Shown here in pieces: positions 1 through 7,405 of a stretch of DNA of 64,000 nt. The position numbers and the translations under genes were made by a program. Below the pieces are notes generated by a model that did not search any database, was not told the origin of the DNA, and saw nothing but the letters and a program-made list of their open reading frames with translations. Within the stretch, counting starts at the first letter, position 1. The number at the start of each line of letters is the position of its first letter. Source of the DNA: Curtobacterium sp. UNCCL20 (GTDB taxonomy: Bacteria > Actinomycetota > Actinomycetes > Actinomycetales > Microbacteriaceae); NCBI RefSeq assembly GCF_900101675.1, contig NZ_FNKG01000002.1, positions 81,005 through 145,004 on the forward strand. The letters are read 5' to 3'.

Positions 1-859
1 AGCCGTGCAGGGTCACCGGAGCGCCCCGAGCGGCGCGGGCGAGTGCCGACCGTGCGACCCCGTCGCCGTAGACGTCGACCTGCACACGGTCGCCGAACGA
101 CTGCGCGGCGCGGACGAGCACGTCCGGACGTTTCTCCGGCGACAGCCGACCAACCCACACGATCCGGAGGGGCTCGTCCGGTCGCAGTGTGCGGACCTCG
201 GCAGCGTCGATCGCCTCCAGCACGGACGACTCGATGCCGTTCGTCAAGACGGTCACGGGCGTCCGGACCCCGCGGTCGACGAGCTTCGCGGCGAAGTGCG
301 CGGACGGCACCACGACGTGGGCGCTGGCCCGGGACTGCGCGAGCATCACCCGCCACATCCGTCGGCCGGTCCGCGTCGCGGTGTACGGGGTGTCCGCTGC
401 CACCCGGATGCCCGCGGCGCTGACCTGCCGTCCGTGCAGCCACGCCAGCAGGACGGTCGTCACGGCGGGGACCGGCAGGACGTTCCGCGTGTAGACGTCG
501 ATCCGGCCGTGCATCGTGTGCACGACCGGGATGCCGAGGTCGTGGGCGGCCCGGAGACCGCCGAGGGCGGCGAACATCTCCGAGTGGGTGTGCACGACGT
601 CGATCCGGCGCTGGGCGAACTCGCGGCGGAGGACGGCCCGCAGCCGCCCCGGTGACCAGGCGAACGGGTACCCGTCCGGCCGGAAGACGCCGGAGACGGG
701 GAGCGCCACGACGCCCGGGTCGGTGGACGGCCCGGCCAGCGGGCAGAAGACGACCGCCTCGTGTCCGGCGTCGCGGAGGCTCTCGGCCAGGGCCCGCACG
801 GCGGTCTGGACGCCGCCGAGCGTCGGCAGGTAGTAGTCGGTGACGAGGGCGATCCGCAC
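1..859 (-). CDS. GT4-family glycosyltransferase (3' end outside window)
   Basis: Transfers a sugar from a nucleotide-sugar donor, probably to a lipid or glycan at the inner membrane face. The reading frame starts with the residues VRIALVTDYYLPTLGGVQTA, the classic N-terminal Rossmann start of GT4 enzymes (GGVQ loop), followed by HTHSEMFAALGG and HTMHGR, and later IVWVGRLSPEKRPDVL, the start of the C-terminal donor-binding domain. About 286 codons are present and the donor E-x7-E motif region is missing because the gene runs off the window. Start GTG at 857-859 is chosen because a TAGGCT hexamer lies 7 nt upstream. It is divergent from the OleD-like/KAS III module, so it may glycosylate that module's product (inference). 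Family confidence high, substrate unknown. Confidence 0.88.
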   Translation of the reverse strand, partial: MRIALVTDYYLPTLGGVQTAVRALAESLRDAGHEAVVFCPLAGPSTDPGVVALPVSGVFRPDGYPFAWSPGRLRAVLRREFAQRRIDVVHTHSEMFAALGGLRAAHDLGIPVVHTMHGRIDVYTRNVLPVPAVTTVLLAWLHGRQVSAAGIRVAADTPYTATRTGRRMWRVMLAQSRASAHVVVPSAHFAAKLVDRGVRTPVTVLTNGIESSVLEAIDAAEVRTLRPDEPLRIVWVGRLSPEKRPDVLVRAAQSFGDRVQVDVYGDGVARSALARAARGAPVTLHG

Positions 860-872
860 ACGAGCGAGCCTA
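860..872 (-). promoter_or_regulatory. -10 element of a leaderless promoter
   Basis: On the minus strand TAGGCT (872 to 867) is followed by 7 nt and then the GTG of the glycosyltransferase. There is no Shine-Dalgarno sequence. The spacing fits transcription starting at or next to the start codon, as is common in actinomycetes. Confidence 0.5.
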
Positions 873-974
873 GGGCGCGGCCGAGACGGACCGCCGAGAC
901 GGACGGCCGCGGCGGACGGCAGCGACCTGCGGCGGGGACGAGTCGCCGGTGGCGTGGCCCGCTCCGGTGCCGCC

Positions 975-987
975 TAGGATCGGGGAC
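975..987 (+). promoter_or_regulatory. -10 element of a leaderless promoter
   Basis: TAGGAT at 975-980 lies 7 nt before the ATG at 988, with no ribosome binding site. This decides the start of the reductase at 988 rather than the upstream in-frame GTG at 949. Confidence 0.55.
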
Positions 988-1980
988 ATGGGGGAGAGTG
1001 CGCTCGTCACGGGCGCCAGCGGGTTCCTCGGCGGCCACGTCGTCCGGGACCTGCGGGCGCACGGCTACGCGGTGACGGCTGCGGGACGTCGAGCAGAGGC
1101 GCTGCCCGACGGGCCGACGTTCGTGGGCGACCTCGACGCCCTCGCCGGTGCCGACGTCGCGGCGGACGTCGTCGTGCACTGCGCCGCGCTGTCCTCGCCC
1201 TGGGGTCGCTGGTCGGAGTTCGAGCACGCGAACGTCACCGGGACGGCGCGGGTCCTGGAGTACGCCCGCCGCGTCGGAGCACGGCGCCTGGTGCACGTCT
1301 CGTCGCCCGGCATCTACGCGGCACCCCGCGACCGGCTCGCCATCCGCGAGCACGAGGTCGATCCGAGCCGCCCCATGAACCACTACATCCGTTCGAAGCT
1401 GCACGCCGAGGCGCTGCTCCGAGCCGCGTCCGCCGACCCCACCGGGCCCGAGGTCGTCGTGCTCCGCCCCCGCGGCATCATCGGGGCCGGTGATCCCGGC
1501 CTCGTGCCGAGGCTGCTCCGGGTGCACGAGCGCGTCGGCGTCCCGCTCCTGCACGGCGGTCGTGGGCTCGTCGACCTCACCGCGGTGGAGAACGTGGCGC
1601 TCGCCGTCCGGCTCGCCGCCGAGGTGCCCGGCGCGGCGGGCACGGCGTTCAACATCACGAACGGCGATCCCCGGCCGTTCGTGTCGCTGCTCGACCAGCT
1701 GCTCACCGGGCTCGGCCTGCCGCTCCGCCACCGTCGCCTGCCGGCCGAACTCGTGTACGGCGTGGCCGGGGTGCTCGAGGCCGTGTGCGGAGTCCTCCCC
1801 GGACGCCCGGAGCCGCCCGTGACCCGGTACACGGTGTCGACGATCACGCACTCGCAGACCCTCGACATCAGCCGCGCGCGGGAGGTCCTCGGCTACGAGC
1901 CCGTCGTGACGGTCGACGAGAGCCTGGCGAGCTACGCCGAGGCGTACTCCGCGACCCCCGGCGGTGCTGCCCGTGGGTAG
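988..1980 (+). CDS. NAD(P)-dependent epimerase/reductase, OleD-like (extended SDR)
   Basis: An extended short-chain dehydrogenase of 330 residues. The N-terminus carries the nucleotide-binding GASGFLGGH glycine motif and the active-site YIRSK (Y-x3-K) lies near residue 130. The second half closely resembles the OleD at 57909-58880: both have TNGDPRP/TNGEPRP and an EPP-[VM]-TR-[YF] segment followed by a similar C-terminal end. OleD reduces a beta-keto acid to a beta-hydroxy acid, so a keto-reduction in lipid synthesis is likely, though 3-beta-HSD-like sterol/sugar epimerases are alternatives. First gene of a tight three-gene unit: the next gene overlaps by 17 nt. Reductase fold is sure; the OleD-type role is inference. 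Confidence 0.85.
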   Translation: MGESALVTGASGFLGGHVVRDLRAHGYAVTAAGRRAEALPDGPTFVGDLDALAGADVAADVVVHCAALSSPWGRWSEFEHANVTGTARVLEYARRVGARRLVHVSSPGIYAAPRDRLAIREHEVDPSRPMNHYIRSKLHAEALLRAASADPTGPEVVVLRPRGIIGAGDPGLVPRLLRVHERVGVPLLHGGRGLVDLTAVENVALAVRLAAEVPGAAGTAFNITNGDPRPFVSLLDQLLTGLGLPLRHRRLPAELVYGVAGVLEAVCGVLPGRPEPPVTRYTVSTITHSQTLDISRAREVLGYEPVVTVDESLASYAEAYSATPGGAARG

Positions 1981-2857
1981 CCTCCGCGCGATCGCGTGCG
2001 GCTGGACCACGCACGGCGTGCACCAGCTGCTCCGCGGCGCTCCGCGTGAGCGCCGGGTCTTCCCGGCGAACGCCTTCCTGTACGAGGAGGGCGAGCGCCG
2101 GGTGCTGTTCGACACCGGGTACGCGCCGTTCCCGTGGCGCACCGGGCTGGCCGGCTGGGCGTACCGGCGCCTCCTGCCGCCGACGGTCCCCGCGGGCGCG
2201 AGCATCGGCGAGCAGCTCGACGCGGACACCGTGACCCACGTCGTCCTGTCGCACCTGCACCCGGACCACATCGGCGGTCTCGGGGCGTTCCCGCACGCCA
2301 CCGTGGTCGTGACGGAAGCCGTCCGCCGGACGATCGCGTCGCCGACGCTGCGCGCGGGTGTGCTCGACGGACTGCTGCCCACCGGGCTCGCACCGCGCCT
2401 CCAGGTCGTCCCGGAGACGGCGTTCCGGACCCGCGGGACGGACGCAGCCACGGACACTTCCGCGACCGCCGCCCTCCGCACCGCCGACCTGTTCGGCGAC
2501 GGCGCCTACCGGCTCGTCGACCTGCCCGGCCACGCTGCCGGGCACGTCGGCGCGCTCGTCGAGGGCCGGGCACTGCTCGCCGGCGACGCCGCGTGGGGAC
2601 GCGACCTGCTCGGCGAGGAGCACCGCATCCGCGCGGTGCCGCGCGCCGTCGCGCACGACGACGCCGCCCAGGCCGCGACCGCACGCCTGCTGCTGGACGT
2701 CGAACGGCAAGGCGTGCGACTGCTCTTCAGTCATGACGACCACCGGACGGACGTCGACATGCTCAGCAGCGACGACGCGGCTGACGACGAACCGGCCGCC
2801 CACGCGGCGGACGACGACCCGGCCGACCACGCGGCCGACGAAGGGGGACCATCATGA
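1964..2857 (+). CDS. MBL-fold metallo-hydrolase
   Basis: Metallo-beta-lactamase-fold hydrolase of 297 residues. The metal motif HLHPDH (H-x-H-x-D-H) lies near residue 91, followed by GHAAGHVG with a further metal His, LLAGDAAW with the bridging Asp, and FSHDDH near the end. Family members hydrolyse thioesters, lactones and phosphoesters, so in this unit a thioesterase or lactonase acting on the KAS III product is plausible (inference). The last 30 residues form an Asp/Ala-rich acidic tail with repeated DDEPAAHAADDDPADHAADE-like text. The GTG at 1964 overlaps the reductase gene; GTG 1973 is an alternative. The stop overlaps the KAS III start by 4 nt, indicating translational coupling. Confidence 0.85.
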   Translation: MLPVGSLRAIACGWTTHGVHQLLRGAPRERRVFPANAFLYEEGERRVLFDTGYAPFPWRTGLAGWAYRRLLPPTVPAGASIGEQLDADTVTHVVLSHLHPDHIGGLGAFPHATVVVTEAVRRTIASPTLRAGVLDGLLPTGLAPRLQVVPETAFRTRGTDAATDTSATAALRTADLFGDGAYRLVDLPGHAAGHVGALVEGRALLAGDAAWGRDLLGEEHRIRAVPRAVAHDDAAQAATARLLLDVERQGVRLLFSHDDHRTDVDMLSSDDAADDEPAAHAADDDPADHAADEGGPS

Positions 2858-3795
2858 GGAGTTGCCGCATCAGCGGGTGGGGGACGTACCTGCCGGAGAC
2901 CACGGTGACGTTCCCGTCGCGGTCAGGCGAGGTCACGCGGTACCGCATCGCGGACGACGTCTCGCAGCTCGACATGCTCGCCACCGCCGCCGCGGACGCG
3001 ATCCGCCGCGCGGGGCTCGAGCCCGAGGACGTCGACTGCGTCATCGCCGCGTGCGCCGCCGGCGTGCAGCCGATCCCGTGCACCGCCGCCCTCGTCATGG
3101 AGCGCGTCGCACCCGGAGCACGAGCCGCCGCCCTCGACGTCAACTCGACCTGCACGAGCTTCATCACCGCCGTCGACATCGCGTCGCGCTACCTGGCGGA
3201 CGGGGAGTACGAACGGATCCTCATCGTGTCTGGGGACGTCGGGACACGCTTCCTCGACCCGGAGCAGCGCGAGTCGTTCGAGCTGTTCTCCGACGCCGCC
3301 GCGGCGGTCGTGCTGACCCGTGGCGACGCCGGGCAGGGGGTCCTCGCGAACCTGCAGCAGACGTGGCCGGAGCACGCCCACGACACCGAGCTCCGTGGCG
3401 GGTTGTCGCGGTTCCCGGCGCACGACTACGCGGACGGCGACCCGGCCGACTACCGGTTCGACATGCACGGCCGCCGGGCGCTGATGGGCATGCTCACGGT
3501 CCTGCCGCCGTTCTTCGACCGGTTCTTCGAGAAGGCGGGGTTCGGGCTCGAGGACGTCGACCTGGTGGTCCCGCACCAGGCGAGCGGCGCGCTCGGCATC
3601 GCGATGCGACGCATCGGCATCCCGCGGGACGCCTACGTCGACGCGGTCGCCGAGTACGGGAACATGGTGTCGTCCTCGGTGCCGTTCACGCTGGCGCGGT
3701 GCCTCGACGACGGTCGGGTCGGGCCCGGGGACACCGTGCTGCTGTGCGGTACGGCTGCGGGCCTCACCGCGAACGCGCTGGCGCTGCGGCTCTAG
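2854..3795 (+). CDS. KAS III-like condensing enzyme (3-oxoacyl-ACP synthase III family)
   Basis: Thiolase-fold enzyme of 313 residues. The catalytic triad is complete: C100 in DVNSTCTSF, H241 in VVPHQAS and N270 in YGNMVSSS. This predicts acyl transfer onto Cys and either decarboxylative condensation (FabH-like), head-to-head condensation (OleA-like) or acyl transfer. The position of the OleA catalytic Glu (LEPS in the OleA of this window) reads PIPCTA here, so OleA chemistry is not assured. It starts with ATG overlapping the MBL-fold stop, preceded by a GGGGGA ribosome site, and is followed by a strong hairpin terminator. The gene is not in a fab operon, so a role in a dedicated lipid or secondary product is more likely than bulk fatty acid initiation (inference). 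Confidence 0.85.
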   Translation: MRSCRISGWGTYLPETTVTFPSRSGEVTRYRIADDVSQLDMLATAAADAIRRAGLEPEDVDCVIAACAAGVQPIPCTAALVMERVAPGARAAALDVNSTCTSFITAVDIASRYLADGEYERILIVSGDVGTRFLDPEQRESFELFSDAAAAVVLTRGDAGQGVLANLQQTWPEHAHDTELRGGLSRFPAHDYADGDPADYRFDMHGRRALMGMLTVLPPFFDRFFEKAGFGLEDVDLVVPHQASGALGIAMRRIGIPRDAYVDAVAEYGNMVSSSVPFTLARCLDDGRVGPGDTVLLCGTAAGLTANALALRL

Positions 3796-3806
3796 ACGGG
3801 ACGAAC

Positions 3807-3854
3807 GACGGCCTGGAGGCGCGTGCCGGGGCCGCCACGTGCCTCCAGGCCGTC
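3807..3854. terminator. Hairpin terminator between convergent genes
   Basis: Arms 3807-3825 and 3836-3854 pair over 19 bp with one G-U pair and a 10-nt loop. The core is CCTGGAGGC. It sits between the plus-strand KAS III gene and the minus-strand gene ending at 3898, so it can serve both. It belongs to a hairpin family repeated in the window. Confidence 0.75.
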
Positions 3855-3897
3855 ACCGGTCCCGTTCACGGCGGAGCGACCGGATCACGCAGACGGG

Positions 3898-4260
3898 TCA
3901 GCGGTGCGTGGTGCGGCGGTGCGTCGGCCGGCGGTGCCCGAACAGGGCGGCCAGCAGCCGCGCGAAGCGGGGCTCGGGTGCGGGCTTCGGCTCGATCGCC
4001 TGCGTGGGCGTCCGGAACGCGAGGTCGTGCAGCATGTTGCGCTTGGAGCCGTCCCAGTTCGCGAAGAGGTAGGCGCCCCCGAGGAACGACATGCTCCGGA
4101 CCGGGGTGCGCTTCCACGAGTCGGCGCGCACGTAGTACCCGGCGTGCCCGGCGTGGATGTGCTGGATCACGGTGTCGACGTCGATGACGCTGGTGGTCGT
4201 CACGACGGCGGTGATGCCCGTTCGGTCACGGGCGACGTACTCGATGAGGTGTTCAGTCAC
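3898..4260 (-). CDS. Small protein, possibly DUF3892-like
   Basis: A 120-residue protein of unknown function. The N-terminal 80 residues have the spacing of DUF3892-type domains: a basic segment with ITAV, then VIQHIHAGHAGYYVR (I-x2-I-x-A-G followed by Y-x-V), VRSM, GGAYLFANWD and NMLHDL. The C-terminal 30 residues are basic (RFARLLAALFGHRRPTHRRT) and may bind nucleic acid or lipids. GTG start at 4258-4260 without a clear ribosome site. It stands alone between the KAS III terminator and the lipoprotein gene. The DUF assignment is from pattern only. Confidence 0.6.
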   Translation of the reverse strand: MTEHLIEYVARDRTGITAVVTTTSVIDVDTVIQHIHAGHAGYYVRADSWKRTPVRSMSFLGGAYLFANWDGSKRNMLHDLAFRTPTQAIEPKPAPEPRFARLLAALFGHRRPTHRRTTHR

Positions 4261-4333
4261 GAGGGGCTCTTGATCGCAGTTCGCGTTCGTCGCACGGAGG
4301 GGAACGCACGACGAGGCTTGGCCGGAATCGTCA

Positions 4334-4348
4334 TTGCTTCCGAAGCAA
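4334..4348. promoter_or_regulatory. Inverted repeat upstream of lipoprotein gene
   Basis: TTGCTTC / GAAGCAA with a single central base lies in the only AT-rich stretch between the divergent genes, about 45 nt before the lipoprotein start. It could be an operator or part of a promoter; no partner is identified. Confidence 0.35.
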
Positions 4349-4394
4349 AGAATACGCCGTGAATCCCGGGGAGGGCGAGGAGGAACCTGTCCGG

Positions 4395-4988
4395 ATGCGC
4401 ATCTCGAACACCACCGGGGGAATCCTGTTCGCCGCGGCGCTCGCCGTCGCCCTGACCGGCTGCAGCGGTGGGACCACCAGCTCCGCTCCGACGGTCACCG
4501 AGACCGTCACCGCCTCGCCGACCAGGGCCGCCGGATCCGACGCCACACCGACTCCCACACCGACACCCACTCCGACCTGTGGACCGTCCGACGGTGCCGC
4601 TGCCGCCGCTCCGGCGATCGCAGCGCTGCCCCTGCCCTCCGGTCTCGAGAGCGCATCGTGGGACGCGGGCAGCGCCGACGTGTCCGGGTACGACGCCTGC
4701 GCGCCGCTGTCCTGGGCGACCGTCACCCTCGACCACGCCACGGGCAGCTCGCCGGTCGCGATCCTGCTCTTCCACCAGGGGCGGTACCTCGGGACGGCCA
4801 CCAAGGAGCAGTACGCGTACGAACCGGACATCACGCGGACGACACCGTCGGCGATCGCCGTCACCTACCACTACCCGGAGCAGGGCGAGCCGCTCGCCGA
4901 CCCGAGCGGTCGGGTGGACGCGACCTTCACGTGGGACGACGCCGCCGGTCGCGTGACGATGACGGGCGACACCCCGCCGGTCGGGTGA
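4395..4988 (+). CDS. LppP/LprE-like lipoprotein
   Basis: Exported lipoprotein of 197 residues. The start ATG 4395 is preceded by GAGGAGGAA; a signal peptide ends in the lipobox VALTGC. A Thr/Pro-rich linker (about five TP pairs) follows. The globular part has the features of the mycobacterial LppP/LprE family: YDACAPLSW near the start, LLFHQGRYLGTAT in the middle, then VTYHYPEQGEPLADPSG and a final TWDDAAGRVTMTG. The molecular role of the family is not established. It stands alone, with its stop 16 nt from the convergent AraC gene. Confidence 0.8.
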   Translation: MRISNTTGGILFAAALAVALTGCSGGTTSSAPTVTETVTASPTRAAGSDATPTPTPTPTPTCGPSDGAAAAAPAIAALPLPSGLESASWDAGSADVSGYDACAPLSWATVTLDHATGSSPVAILLFHQGRYLGTATKEQYAYEPDITRTTPSAIAVTYHYPEQGEPLADPSGRVDATFTWDDAAGRVTMTGDTPPVG

Positions 4989-5004
4989 TGCCCCGTCGAG
5001 GCGC

Positions 5005-5385
5005 TCAAGCAGGCGCACCGTCGGTGTGCGGTCGCTCGAGCGTCTCGGCAGGGTGCTCGCCGAACCGTCCCGCGTAGGCGGTGGAGAACCGGCCGAGGTG
5101 CCGGAACCCCCACTGCCGGGCGATCGTCGCGACCGTGCCGCCCTCGGGTCCGGCCGACCGGAGCGCGAGGCGGACCCGGTCGAAGCGCTCCTCGCGGAGC
5201 GCGGCCATCGGCGTGGTTCCCCGCACCTGGAGGAACGCGTCGTGCAACTCGCGCGCACCGATCCCGATCCCGCCGCAGACCGCGGCGAGCGTGACGGGCT
5301 CGTCGCAGTGCGCCGCGAAGTACGCCTCGGCCAGGCACACGGTCGCCGCAGCAGTGCAGCGGTCCGGCTCGCCGGGGGTCGTCAT
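5005..5385 (-). CDS. AraC-type HTH regulator (DNA-binding domain only)
   Basis: A 126-residue protein made almost entirely of a two-helix-turn-helix AraC domain: TLAAVCGGIGIGARELHDAF is the first helix-turn-helix and IARQWGFRHLGRFSTAYAGRFGEHP the second, including the G-F-x(4)-F-x(3)-F-x(3)-G-x(2)-P signature. There is no obvious ligand domain. ATG overlaps the stop of the upstream 112-residue gene by 4 nt, so the two are co-translated and the upstream protein may be its effector partner (inference). Confidence 0.82.
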   Translation of the reverse strand: MTTPGEPDRCTAAATVCLAEAYFAAHCDEPVTLAAVCGGIGIGARELHDAFLQVRGTTPMAALREERFDRVRLALRSAGPEGGTVATIARQWGFRHLGRFSTAYAGRFGEHPAETLERPHTDGAPA

Positions 5386-5720
5386 CGGTCACCCGCGTCG
5401 TGCGCCGCGCACCGGCGGCCGCCGCACTGGTGCTCGAAGTACTCGTGGGCTGCCTGCAGCGACGACGTGTGCTGTCGCTCGTGCAGTGCCGCCATCAGGG
5501 TGCAGTCGAACCCGTCGGCAGTGCGCTCCACGAACCCGATGAGCATCTCCGGGTCGCCCCACGCGGCAGCCGCGTCGACGACCCGCCAGCAGGTCGCATC
5601 GACCGGCTGGACCCGGACGTCGGCCGAGTCCGTCGAGGACAACGCGCGGATCCGGTCGGTGTGGACGACCTGCTGCCAGGTGCGCTCCGCGTCGGTCTGC
5701 ATGGCCGGCTGCTGTCTCAT
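5382..5720 (-). CDS. Conserved-looking protein of unknown function
   Basis: A 112-residue acidic protein that I do not recognise. It is Trp- and His-containing (TCWRVVDAAAAWGDPEMLIGF, then ALHERQHTSSLQAAHEYFEHQC) and ends CGGRRCAAHDAGDR with three Cys in the last 20 residues. A strong AGGAGG site precedes ATG 5718-5720. It is translationally coupled to the AraC-type gene downstream and divergent from another AraC-type gene, so a signalling role linked to those regulators is plausible but unproven. Confidence 0.65.
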   Translation of the reverse strand: MRQQPAMQTDAERTWQQVVHTDRIRALSSTDSADVRVQPVDATCWRVVDAAAAWGDPEMLIGFVERTADGFDCTLMAALHERQHTSSLQAAHEYFEHQCGGRRCAAHDAGDR

Positions 5721-5856
5721 CGTTCCTCCTGCTCGACGTGCGACGCCTCCCTCGGCGCCGGACCAGACGCATTCAGTATCGGCGCGACGTTTTCTGTCTG
5801 ACAGGGGTTGACAATCGTCCGCGGAGTGGGGGTGAGGGCGGACAGGGTGAGGTGCC

Positions 5857-5868
5857 TACGCTGAGGGG
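5857..5868 (+). promoter_or_regulatory. -10 element of a leaderless promoter
   Basis: TACGCT at 5857-5862 is followed by 6 nt and the ATG at 5869. The intervening GAGGGG directly abuts the ATG, too close to act as a ribosome site, which supports a leaderless start. Confidence 0.5.
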
Positions 5869-6702
5869 ATGACCCCGGAGCGCGACGGCGAACACCGTCT
5901 CCCACGTGCGGTCCGGGACGCCGTCCAGCTCCTCCGGGAACGCGCCCGGAGCCACGTGTCGATCACGGACGTCGCCGCCGCCGTCGGTCTCTCCCCGAGG
6001 AGTCTGCAGAAGGCGTTCCGGACGGAGATGGGGCAGACACCGGGGGAGTACCTCCGATCAGTCCGGCTCGACGGCGTCCGCCGCGAACTGCAGGCGATGG
6101 CGTCCGCGCCGGACCGTGAGCGGATCGCCGACGTCGCGCAGCGGTGGCAGTTCAGCAACGCCGGTCGGATGGCCGCCGCCTACCGTGCCGCCTACGGCGT
6201 GCCGCCCTCGGTCGCACTTCGCTTCTTCGAGCCGGACGAGCGGGGACCGGACTCGTCGGGCCGCCAGCGCTTCCGTCTCGTGCTCGACTGCGAGATCGAC
6301 GTCGACGACCTCGACGCCGCGCTCGACAGCGCGCAGCAGGGTGCAGCGGAGACGTCGTGGCAGGGGTACCGGCCGGACGGCGGTGCCGAGGGCGTGGTGG
6401 CGTTCGTGCTCGCCAACGCGGTCCGGCGCGCGGCGGCCCAGACGGAGGGCGTTGAGCTGCTGGCGGTCGACCCGATGGTGCGGTTGCCGGACGAGCTCGG
6501 GGCGTACGAGGCGGCGGAGCTGCCGCCGTGGCGTCCGAACCCGCCGGGTCGTGCCGCGGCGGGCCCGCCGGCTCGTGCCGCGGCGACCCCGCCTCGTCGC
6601 GACACAGCGGCCCCGCCGGGTCGTGCCGCCGCGGCCCCGCCCGCCGACTCCGGAACCCCCGGAGTACGCTCGGGGGCCAGCAGGGAAGGCGCGCATGAAT
6701 GA
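5869..6702 (+). CDS. AraC-type HTH regulator with C-terminal extension and repeat tail
   Basis: A 277-residue regulator with the DNA-binding domain at the N-terminus (residues about 10-115): ITDVAAAVGLSPRSLQKAF and IADVAQRWQFSNAGRMAAAY followed by YGVPPS. A second domain (about 140-225, from RFRLVLDCEIDVDDLDAAL) is not recognised. The tail is low complexity, four 8-residue units of the type PPGRAAAG encoded by a 24-bp tandem repeat. Its stop overlaps the first GAF-ANTAR gene by 8 nt, so it heads an operon with two GAF-ANTAR proteins and probably controls the same stress or signalling response. Confidence 0.82.
   Translation: MTPERDGEHRLPRAVRDAVQLLRERARSHVSITDVAAAVGLSPRSLQKAFRTEMGQTPGEYLRSVRLDGVRRELQAMASAPDRERIADVAQRWQFSNAGRMAAAYRAAYGVPPSVALRFFEPDERGPDSSGRQRFRLVLDCEIDVDDLDAALDSAQQGAAETSWQGYRPDGGAEGVVAFVLANAVRRAAAQTEGVELLAVDPMVRLPDELGAYEAAELPPWRPNPPGRAAAGPPARAAATPPRRDTAAPPGRAAAAPPADSGTPGVRSGASREGAHE
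6541..6636 (+). repeat. 24-bp tandem repeat, four units
   Basis: Four imperfect 24-bp units inside the 3' part of the AraC-type gene, each encoding PP-x-x-AAA-like octapeptides. Unit boundaries are 6541, 6565, 6589 and 6613. Copy-number change would keep the reading frame. Confidence 0.75.
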
Positions 6703-7405
6703 CGCATTCGAGCGTGCGTACCGTGCGCTGGCATCCACCGACGTCCCGGACGACGAGCTCAGTCGCCCGTTCGTCGACGTGCTCCCGATCGGTGGCGTGT
6801 CCGTCTCCGCCTTCGGTTCCATCGGGGCGAGTGAGACGATCTCTGCGAGCGACGACGTCGCGTTCCGCATCGACGAGATCCAGTTCGACCTGACCGAGGG
6901 ACCCTGTTGGACGGCGCTCGCCAACGAGGCCCCGGTGCTCGAAGAGGACATCGCCGCGCGCCCGAACCCCGGCTGGCCGGCGTTCAACGACGCCCTCCGC
7001 GAAGAACCGGTCGGCGCGGTCTTCGCCTTCCCGATCGTGTTCGGGCCGTTCCCGCTCGGTGCGGTCGACGTCTACGCGCCGCGGCCGCATTCGCTGCACC
7101 CCGCCCAGGTGCAGCAGGTCGTGACCCTGTCGTCCGCCGTCGGTCGCCGAGTCCTCCGCCGGGCGCTCCGCGCGATCGACGACGAGGGCATCGTCGAGGA
7201 CCGCAGCCCGTTCTCCCGGCGGGTGGTGCACCAGGCGACCGGGGTGGTGCTCGCCCAGCTCGACATCAGCCCGGACGACGCGTACCTGCTCATCCAGGGG
7301 CATGCCTTCGCGCGACGGACGTCGATGCGGCAGGTTGCGGAGGAGATCCTCGACGGCGCGGTCCGGTTCGAGAAGCACGGCGGTCTGATCGAGGAGGCCC
7401 GATGA
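6695..7405 (+). CDS. GAF and ANTAR domain protein
   Basis: A 236-residue signalling protein. The N-terminal ~150 residues form a GAF sensor domain (ISASDDVAFRIDEIQFDLTEGPCW, then FAFPIVFGPFPLGAVDVY). The C-terminal ~55 residues form an ANTAR domain (RVVHQATGVVLAQLDISPDDAYLLIQGHA), an RNA-binding antiterminator module. It would sense a small ligand or redox state and bind paired hexaloop RNA hairpins. The ATG lies within the end of the AraC-type gene with AGGGAAGG upstream, and the stop overlaps the next GAF-ANTAR gene by 4 nt. No kinase or receiver domain is nearby, so signalling is probably direct. Confidence 0.88.
   Translation: MNDAFERAYRALASTDVPDDELSRPFVDVLPIGGVSVSAFGSIGASETISASDDVAFRIDEIQFDLTEGPCWTALANEAPVLEEDIAARPNPGWPAFNDALREEPVGAVFAFPIVFGPFPLGAVDVYAPRPHSLHPAQVQQVVTLSSAVGRRVLRRALRAIDDEGIVEDRSPFSRRVVHQATGVVLAQLDISPDDAYLLIQGHAFARRTSMRQVAEEILDGAVRFEKHGGLIEEAR

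Noticed and set aside
460-2481. A 673-codon minus-strand frame across the glycosyltransferase and reductase
   Set aside because: It is in the wrong frame of the glycosyltransferase and antisense to the reductase; Arg/Pro/Ser-rich text without domains.
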